Positions 8,555 to 12,548 of a stretch of DNA of 12,548 bases are shown here, piece by piece. The DNA lies in the NCBI GenBank assembly GCA_017379955.1, contig JAFNVE010000110.1, positions 1 through 12,548 of the forward strand, read 5' to 3'. Source of the DNA: Tidjanibacter sp. (GTDB taxonomy: Bacteria > Bacteroidota > Bacteroidia > Bacteroidales > Rikenellaceae). A program made the translations under genes and the position numbers. Position 1 is the first letter of the stretch. Every line of letters begins with the position of its first letter. The notes beneath the pieces are model-generated. The model saw only the letters and a program-made list of their open reading frames with translations, searched no databases and was not told the DNA's origin.

Positions 8555-8980
8555 TTATCTGTTTAGTGCCTTCTCTCTGCGCCTCTGCTGAGAGCGTTTG
8601 TAGTTCTTGGCAAGAATCTCTCTACACTCTCTGCGATAGAGTGAGCGCATCCAAAAACCGAGAATAACGCCCAACACACTCACCACTGAGCACCAAGTTA
8701 GTGCGGGCTCCCAGGCAGATGCCTTGCTCCATATCATCAGTGTAGCAATAGCCATACCACCACCTGCGCCAAATCCAAATACCATCAGCCACTGGTAACG
8801 CTTGCGGGGACGCAAGAAAATTAAGTTAACAATCACCAAAATCAACCAACTGACAATTACAATCCAAGTAAGTATGTTGGTAATCATTGGTGTCCAATCC
8901 AGCGCCGAGGCTATACGCTCGAAAATCCACGCAAAAACTGTGAATCCGAACAGATACATTTTAACGTCACTCAATGTCAT
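8555..8980 (-). CDS. Four-helix membrane protein of unknown function
   Basis: A 141-residue protein with four predicted membrane helices (about 9-29, 33-56, 64-84 and 89-110). The third is Gly-rich (FGFGAGGGMAIA). It ends in a strongly basic cytoplasmic tail (about 111-141: RSLYRRECRE to QQRRREKALNR). I do not recognise the family. The start overlaps the ribbon-helix-helix gene by 14 nt, which implies translational coupling and argues the two products belong together. It is the last gene of the SPFH operon and ends at the shared terminator. The basic tail could contact nucleic acid, anionic lipid or a partner; that is speculation. Confidence 0.85.
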   Translation of the reverse strand: MTLSDVKMYLFGFTVFAWIFERIASALDWTPMITNILTWIVIVSWLILVIVNLIFLRPRKRYQWLMVFGFGAGGGMAIATLMIWSKASAWEPALTWCSVVSVLGVILGFWMRSLYRRECREILAKNYKRSQQRRREKALNR

Positions 8981-9164
8981 TTTTTGAAGTATTAGGGGTT
9001 TTTGTCTTTTTCAGTCGGCCACTCTTGCGTAGAGCCTCGTTGATAATCCATTGGATCTGGCCGTTGATACTACGAAACTCGTCGGCAGCCCACTTTTCGA
9101 TGGCTCCCATAGTCTCGGCATCTACGCGCAGTACGAAACTCTTTGTCTTTTCCTCTTTTGCCAT
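8967..9164 (-). CDS. Arc-type ribbon-helix-helix DNA-binding protein
   Basis: A 65-residue protein with the Arc/MetJ pattern: a short basic beta strand (KSFVLRV, 8-14), helix A (about 15-30, ETMGAIEKWAADEF), a turn (RSINGQ) and helix B (about 34-49, QIQWIINEALRKSG), then a Lys-rich tail. RHH proteins dimerise so the paired strands enter the DNA major groove; most are repressors of their own operon. It lies 8 nt downstream of a PH-like gene and overlaps the next gene by 14 nt. No toxin-like gene is recognisable beside it, so autoregulation of the SPFH operon is a better guess than an antitoxin role. Confidence 0.9.
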   Translation of the reverse strand: MAKEEKTKSFVLRVDAETMGAIEKWAADEFRSINGQIQWIINEALRKSGRLKKTKTPNTSKNDIE

Positions 9165-9172
9165 AATCTTAT

Positions 9173-9682
9173 TTATGCTTTTCTACTCATTCGAGAGAGA
9201 ATATCCTCCATCAATCTGTCACCACTATCCGCACTCACTACTACGCCACCATCACCGTACTCAATAAAGACCATCTCGGCAGTGTTGCGAACATACAGGC
9301 TAAATGAGCCGAGAGACTTATTCTTCCTGACCGTACCCGTATAGGAGAACAAACCTCCCACACCGACATCCAGACCACTACCAAAGACCTCTTTTTTGCT
9401 CACTCTGCGCACAGAACGAATACTCTCCATAGGGATAAAATTGCCACGGACGGTCTGTCTTATCCCTACTCCCTGGTCATCAACCACCACAGCACGAGGC
9501 ACATAGAGATACGACACCACAATAGCCGCCACAACCAAAACTGCCACCAAGATAGCTGCAAATAGGCGTGGAGAGTTGTAAACAAGAACAATAACTGCAA
9601 TAACCATACTGCCAATCAAAACAGGGGTCATCACACGCACCTCGCCAGCGGCTTTGCACTTATATACATTTCCTTGTGCCAT
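9173..9682 (-). CDS. Membrane-anchored PH-like protein (paralogue 2)
   Basis: A 169-residue protein with two closely spaced membrane helices (about 18-35 and 39-60, very rich in Val, Ala and Ile) followed by a soluble beta-rich domain (about 61-165) with the bacterial PH-like pattern: AVVVDDQGVGIRQTVRG, FIPMESIRSV, GGLFSYTG, SLYVRN and VFIEYGDGGVVVS. It is clearly a paralogue of the gene just upstream: both share VDxxGVGIR, GxFxPxxxIxSV, FxYTGxxR and xYxR blocks. Bacterial PH domains of this kind are mostly scaffolds whose ligand is unknown. It starts 6 nt after its paralogue and precedes the RHH gene by 8 nt. Confidence 0.85.
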   Translation of the reverse strand: MAQGNVYKCKAAGEVRVMTPVLIGSMVIAVIVLVYNSPRLFAAILVAVLVVAAIVVSYLYVPRAVVVDDQGVGIRQTVRGNFIPMESIRSVRRVSKKEVFGSGLDVGVGGLFSYTGTVRKNKSLGSFSLYVRNTAEMVFIEYGDGGVVVSADSGDRLMEDILSRMSRKA

Positions 9683-9688
9683 AGCAGT

Positions 9689-10222
9689 TTACAATTTGGA
9701 GGTTAAACCTATTCTCGAAGTCAAATCATCTACCATTGCTTGTGGCTCGTCGCAACTAACCACAATCTTCTTTCCATCCGCCATTTCAATCAGAACAAGC
9801 CCAGTCAGTCGGCGAGCATAGATTGTAAAAGGACCAATATCCTTATTTCGCCAACGACCGGTATAACCAAACATACCGCCATTGCCGGCAACACGGATAG
9901 TCGTTTTATCCAATCTCAGAGTCTTGCCACCTTTGTCGTACCACTCCACACTCTTAATCTCACGCAAGGGCAGGAACTTACCGCCCATACGCTTGCGGAT
10001 ACCAACACCCTCACCATCGACAATAATACACTGAGGCGACATAGCGAAAGTATATGCTGCAGTAACGATACCTATCACTCCCACCAGCACTGATGCAAGC
10101 CACTCCTCCGGCTCCATTACAAAGCAAAATACCGCAACCGCAATAAGTATCAGGCAGGCTGACCAACTATTTAGTTGGTCAGCTTTACCTGGGCTCATCA
10201 TATATATTTTACCGTTAGCCAT
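9689..10222 (-). CDS. Membrane-anchored PH-like protein (paralogue 1)
   Basis: A 177-residue protein with the same plan as the next gene: an N-terminal cytoplasmic stretch, two membrane helices (about 19-36 and 41-60), then a PH-like beta domain (about 62-170) with CIIVDGEGVGIRKRMGG, FLPLREIKSVEW, GGMFGYTGRWRNKDIGPF, YARR and LVLIEMADGKKIVVS. The Gly-Tyr-Thr-Gly block is the best-conserved part between the two copies. The usual bacterial PH-like (bPH) families fit by pattern; ligand and function are unknown. It lies 12 nt after the SPFH gene, consistent with one transcript and with a complex at the membrane. Confidence 0.85.
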   Translation of the reverse strand: MANGKIYMMSPGKADQLNSWSACLILIAVAVFCFVMEPEEWLASVLVGVIGIVTAAYTFAMSPQCIIVDGEGVGIRKRMGGKFLPLREIKSVEWYDKGGKTLRLDKTTIRVAGNGGMFGYTGRWRNKDIGPFTIYARRLTGLVLIEMADGKKIVVSCDEPQAMVDDLTSRIGLTSKL

Positions 10223-10234
10223 CAGTGCGAACTA

Positions 10235-11170
10235 TTAATGGTTCAAAGTACCGGTATTAACAACGGGCTGTGCCGACTCATCAGCGCAAAGAACAACCAA
10301 CAGGTTGCTAACCATTGCAGCCTTCTTCTCCTCGTCAAGTTCAACAATCTGCTCTGCCGAGAGTTTATCCAGAGCCATACTTACCATCGAAACAGCACCC
10401 TCCACAATCTTCTCACGAGCCGAGATAATGGCATCAGCCTGCTGACGACGCAACATAACCGCTGCAATCTCAGGAGCGTATGCCAAGTAGTTGATACGAG
10501 CCTCAGTCACCTCGATACCTGCAATCGAAAGGCGCTCGTTGAGTTTAGCAACCAACAACTCGTTAATCTCATCAGCACCCGAACGGAGAGTGATAGCCTC
10601 AGTGTCGTTGCTGTCGTTGTTGTCATAGTTGAAGCCACCCGCTACCTGACGGAGAGCAGCATCGCTCTGCACAGATACGAAGGTCTCAAAAGCGTTCATA
10701 CGAGCCACACTTGCCGAGATAACACCTGCGCTACTCTTGCTCGACGCCATAGTCTGCGAGTCAATCTCGAAGAGAGCCTTATAAACATCCTTAACTCTCC
10801 AAACAAGCACCAGACCAATCATAATGGGGTTACCTGCCTTGTCGTTTACCTTGATAGGCTCTGCATTGAGGTTACGAGCACGAAGCGACACCTTCTTTGC
10901 AGTGAGGAAGGGATTTACCCAATAGAAACCGTTCTTGTAGAAAGTACCGCAATACTTACCGAAGAAGAGCATAGCGCGTGCCTCATTAGGCTCAAGCATC
11001 ATATAACCGCCCAACCACACAAGCGACAAGACAACCACTACGGGAATCGACCAGAGAGCAATGCCATTAATTGCCGAATATACAATCCAGCCATACATAG
11101 CCAACAAAAGGAGAAGCGACAAGAAGCCGTTCATCACAAAACCTTTGAAAGTAAATTCCTTGTTTTCCAT
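10235..11170 (-). CDS. SPFH (band 7/stomatin-like) membrane protein
   Basis: A 311-residue protein with two N-terminal membrane helices (about 11-33 and 40-58), then the SPFH domain (about 59-235) beginning LEPNEARAMLFFGKYCGTF and including GFYWVNPF, VSLRARNLNAEPIKVNDKAG and VLVWRVKDVYKALF. A helical region follows (about 235-265, APEIAAVMLRRQQADAIIS) and a tail ending PVVNTGTLNH. SPFH proteins form large ring or cage oligomers that organise membrane patches and often control proteases or transporters. This short, two-helix type is widespread in bacteria but has no fixed function. It is the promoter-proximal gene of the operon with two PH-like proteins, an RHH protein and a four-helix membrane protein. 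Confidence 0.93.
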   Translation of the reverse strand: MENKEFTFKGFVMNGFLSLLLLLAMYGWIVYSAINGIALWSIPVVVVLSLVWLGGYMMLEPNEARAMLFFGKYCGTFYKNGFYWVNPFLTAKKVSLRARNLNAEPIKVNDKAGNPIMIGLVLVWRVKDVYKALFEIDSQTMASSKSSAGVISASVARMNAFETFVSVQSDAALRQVAGGFNYDNNDSNDTEAITLRSGADEINELLVAKLNERLSIAGIEVTEARINYLAYAPEIAAVMLRRQQADAIISAREKIVEGAVSMVSMALDKLSAEQIVELDEEKKAAMVSNLLVVLCADESAQPVVNTGTLNH

Positions 11171-11229
11171 AGTTAATTAGTATTAAAAGATTAGTGTTTA
11201 TTAATGTATTTGTTTTCGTTTCTTAAAAT

Positions 11230-11246
11230 GATATTATTTTGATATC
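11230..11246 (-). promoter_or_regulatory. Candidate operator dyad at the SPFH start site
   Basis: GATAT (11230-11234) and ATATC (11242-11246) form an inverted repeat with a 7-nt centre, lying directly downstream of the -7 element at 11255-11248, so it covers the expected transcription start. A repressor bound here would block initiation. The operon's own Arc-type protein is a natural candidate. The sequence is AT-rich, so chance is possible. Confidence 0.3.
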
Positions 11247-11247
11247 A

Positions 11248-11278
11248 CAAAAGTAGCAACAAATTCTTTAAACGCAAA
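11248..11278 (-). promoter_or_regulatory. Promoter of the SPFH operon
   Basis: Read on the minus strand: TTTG (11278-11275), a 19-nt spacer, then TACTTTTG (11255-11248). Both elements match the Bacteroidota consensus TTTG/TAnnTTTG perfectly with the expected spacing. The leader to the ATG at 11170 would be about 70 nt, AT-rich and without visible strong structure. Confidence 0.72.
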
Positions 11279-11359
11279 TCTTTTCAGACATTTTTTCGGA
11301 CAATTTTACTTTTTCTGCTATACCTTTAAAAATAGAAAGCAGGAAAATTGGCTTTGCTG

Positions 11360-11391
11360 TTTGCAAGTTTGGCGGATTGTTCTTACATTTG
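11360..11391 (+). promoter_or_regulatory. Promoter of tRNA-Pro
   Basis: TTTG (11360-11363), a 20-nt spacer and TACATTTG (11384-11391) match the Bacteroidota housekeeping consensus perfectly. The expected start is a few bases before the tRNA 5' end at 11402, giving a very short precursor leader. Confidence 0.75.
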
Positions 11392-11401
11392 CACCGCAAT
11401 T

Positions 11402-11475
11402 CGGGGCGTGGCGCAGTCCGGTAGCGCACCTGCTTTGGGAGCAGGGGGCCGCAGGTTCGAATCCTGTCACCCCGA
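11402..11475 (+). tRNA. tRNA-Pro (anticodon TGG)
   Basis: The 74-nt cloverleaf is complete: acceptor CGGGGCG/CACCCCG, D arm GCGC-AGTCCGGTA-GCGC, anticodon arm CCTGC-TTTGGGA-GCAGG with anticodon TGG, variable GGGCC, T arm GCAGG-TTCGAAT-CCTGT, discriminator A. TGG reads proline codons CCA and, by wobble, CCG and others. CCA is not encoded (the bases after the discriminator are CAA), so it must be added. Pair 6-67 is a C-A mismatch and the T arm has one G-T wobble. Promoter and terminator flank it closely, so it is a single-gene transcript. Confidence 0.96.
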
Positions 11476-11480
11476 CAAAG

Positions 11481-11515
11481 AGGTATAACACTCACTCGGT
11501 GTTATGCCTTTTTTT
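11481..11515 (+). terminator. Rho-independent terminator after tRNA-Pro
   Basis: AGGTATAACAC (11481-11491) pairs with GTGTTATGCCT (11499-11509) with one wobble around TCACTCG, followed by a run of seven T. It lies 5 nt after the tRNA and 24 nt before the pseudouridine synthase ATG. Confidence 0.92.
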
Positions 11516-11538
11516 ATTAACAATAACCACAACAAGCG

Positions 11539-12396
11539 ATGATTCTCAATCCCGACAAAGAGTGCCAACTCCTCGACTTTCTGTTTGAGGCAATGCCCGA
11601 CAAGAGTCGTACAACAGTCAAATCCTACCTCACCAAGCGACGCGTACAGGTGAACGATCTGACAACCACCCAATATAACTTCCCCCTCCGCAAGGGCGAC
11701 AGAGTGACCATTGGCAGTGGCAGAGTAGCACCCGCACCCAAGAGCCAACAGCTCCGCATTGTATACGAGGATGCCGACATCATCGTAATAGACAAGCGCA
11801 ACGGCTTGCTCTCCATTGGCACTGACAAGGAGCAGAAGCGTACAGCATACTACATCCTGAGCGACTATGTCAAGGAGCAGCACCCCGACAACAAGATATT
11901 TGTTGTACACCGTCTCGACCGCGAAACGTCGGGTCTGATGATGTTTGCCAAGAGCGAGAAGGTGCAGGAGCAGATGCAGCGTGGTTGGCACAAACTCGTG
12001 CTCGACCGTCGCTATGTAGCCGTAATCGAGGGCGCACTACCTCACGCCGAAGGTGTAATCGACGCACCGCTGACCCAGGACCGCAACCACAAGATGTGGG
12101 TAACCCGTCCAGGCGAGGGAGAGGATGCAACAACATACTACACCACCCTGCGTCGTGGCAAAGAGTACTCACTCGTAGACCTACGCCTTGTGACAGGCAA
12201 GAAGAACCAGATACGCGCCCACCTCGAGTGGAAAGGTACACCCATAGCAGGCGACAAAAAATACCACGCAAAAACAAACCCCGCAGGTCGTGTATGCCTC
12301 CACGCATACAAGCTGAGCATCACACACCCCACAACAGGACAAGAACTCCACTTCGACACCCGAATACCCAAACTCTTCGAAGAGTGCGTGAAGTAA
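11539..12396 (+). CDS. RluA-family pseudouridine synthase
   Basis: A 285-residue enzyme that isomerises specific uridines of rRNA or tRNA to pseudouridine. An N-terminal S4-like RNA-binding domain (about 8-60: LLDFLFEAMPDKSRTTVKSY, then RRVQVND and RKGDRVTIG) precedes the catalytic domain. The catalytic Asp is Asp127 in HRLDRETSGLMMFAKS (124-139), and the family's later YVAVIEG, LVTGKKNQIRAHL and GDKKYH blocks are all present. The usual VVDKPxG loop reads VIDKRNGLLSIGT, a mild variant. The target base cannot be told from sequence; RluC, RluD and TruC-like roles are all open. The start at 11539 gives a sensible S4 start. With a strong terminator just upstream and no clear promoter in the 23 nt between, transcription may depend on read-through or an unseen promoter. 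Confidence 0.93.
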   Translation: MILNPDKECQLLDFLFEAMPDKSRTTVKSYLTKRRVQVNDLTTTQYNFPLRKGDRVTIGSGRVAPAPKSQQLRIVYEDADIIVIDKRNGLLSIGTDKEQKRTAYYILSDYVKEQHPDNKIFVVHRLDRETSGLMMFAKSEKVQEQMQRGWHKLVLDRRYVAVIEGALPHAEGVIDAPLTQDRNHKMWVTRPGEGEDATTYYTTLRRGKEYSLVDLRLVTGKKNQIRAHLEWKGTPIAGDKKYHAKTNPAGRVCLHAYKLSITHPTTGQELHFDTRIPKLFEECVK

Positions 12397-12407
12397 GAGA
12401 TATTAGC

Positions 12408-12454
12408 CGCTTTTTGTAAAAAGCATTTTTGATTTGTCGCTTTTTGTAAAAAGC
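12408..12454. repeat. Two copies of a 17-bp near-palindrome, 30-bp period
   Basis: CGCTTTTTGTAAAAAGC occurs at 12408-12424 and again at 12438-12454, exactly alike. Within each, GCTTTTT and AAAAAGC are perfect inverted arms around GT. The 30-bp period is close to three helical turns, so two bound proteins would sit on the same face of the DNA. The first copy is followed by ATTTTTG and could also act as a weak terminator for the upstream gene. The spacer between copies is not repeated. Confidence 0.7.
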
Positions 12455-12496
12455 TCCGCAAAAACTTTTGTGCTATTTAGTTTGCGGGCTTAGGAA

Positions 12497-12504
12497 TAAC
12501 TTTG
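12497..12504 (+). promoter_or_regulatory. Candidate -7 element reading off the right edge
   Basis: TAACTTTG is a perfect TAnnTTTG match in the 152-nt gene-free stretch at the window's end. The expected -33 region is T-rich but has no clean TTTG at 19-20 nt (TTTG occurs at 12467-12470 and 12481-12484, badly spaced). No start codon with a long frame follows before the edge, so the target gene would lie outside. The palindrome pair lies 43 nt upstream. Confidence 0.4.
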
Positions 12505-12548
12505 CAGTTATTACAACGACAAATAGAGCAGTGATTAGTTCAAGCAAG

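Noticed and set aside
8967..9164. Antitoxin of a toxin-antitoxin pair
   Set aside because: The neighbours are PH-like and multi-helix membrane proteins of normal size with no toxin fold; the operon context favours an autoregulator.
10175..11176. A 333-codon open frame on the plus strand
   Set aside because: It lies antisense to the whole SPFH gene, is rich in His, Asn, Ser and Thr as shadows often are, and shows no domain.
11268..11495. A 75-codon minus-strand frame containing GDRIRTCGPLLPKQVRYR
   Set aside because: This is the antisense translation of tRNA-Pro, a well-known spurious protein in databases.
11985..12419. Arg/Pro-rich open frames overlapping the pseudouridine synthase on both strands
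   Set aside because: Composition is typical of shadow frames and the RluA-family gene explains the region fully.

Overview
The window looks like an ordinary chromosomal segment of a Bacteroidota (Bacteroidales) bacterium, possibly close to Alistipes; the genus is a guess from protein flavour. The evidence is the promoter style (TTTG, about 19-20 nt, TAnnTTTG upstream of several transcripts), the lack of obvious Shine-Dalgarno sequences, and several protein families typical of that phylum (DUF4919-like, DUF4294-like, a small acidic protein, a LigA ending in QGSLF). I see no insertion sequences, phage genes, CRISPR arrays or rRNA. The PF07332 'holin-like' protein is a chromosomal membrane protein, not a prophage sign.

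Layout. (1) Positions 1-3742, minus strand: ligA, dapA and a secreted DUF4919-like protein cut by the left edge, probably one transcript. (2) 3922-4233, plus: a small acidic Bacteroidota protein, divergent from ligA and ended by a strong terminator. Back to back with it is a second terminator for the minus-strand phosphofructokinase. (3) 4373-6078, minus: a phosphofructokinase with the residues of the pyrophosphate-dependent type, preceded by a FlK-like hotdog thioesterase gene. (4) 6152-8507, plus: a five-gene run, made of a secreted DUF4294-like protein, a sirtuin without zinc cysteines, a YtxH protein, a PF07332 membrane protein and a small coiled-coil protein. It ends in a perfect 12-bp hairpin that also serves the convergent operon. 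(5) 8555-11170, minus: a compact five-gene operon, made of an SPFH/band-7 membrane protein, two paralogous membrane-anchored PH-like proteins, an Arc-type ribbon-helix-helix protein and a four-helix membrane protein. It starts from a clear promoter that has a dyad at the start site. (6) 11360-11515: tRNA-Pro(TGG) with its own promoter and terminator. (7) 11539-12396, plus: an RluA-family pseudouridine synthase. (8) 12397-12548: no gene, but two copies of a 17-bp palindrome and a -7 promoter element reading off the right edge.

Working together. LigA (DNA joining), DapA (lysine and diaminopimelate synthesis), PFK (glycolysis), tRNA-Pro and the pseudouridine synthase are housekeeping. The least explained parts are the SPFH-PH-PH-RHH-4TM operon, which reads as a self-regulated membrane-organising module, and the sirtuin-YtxH-holin-like-coiled-coil run, whose last three genes resemble the enterobacterial yqjD-yqjE-yqjK cassette in architecture. 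Neither can be called new from sequence alone.
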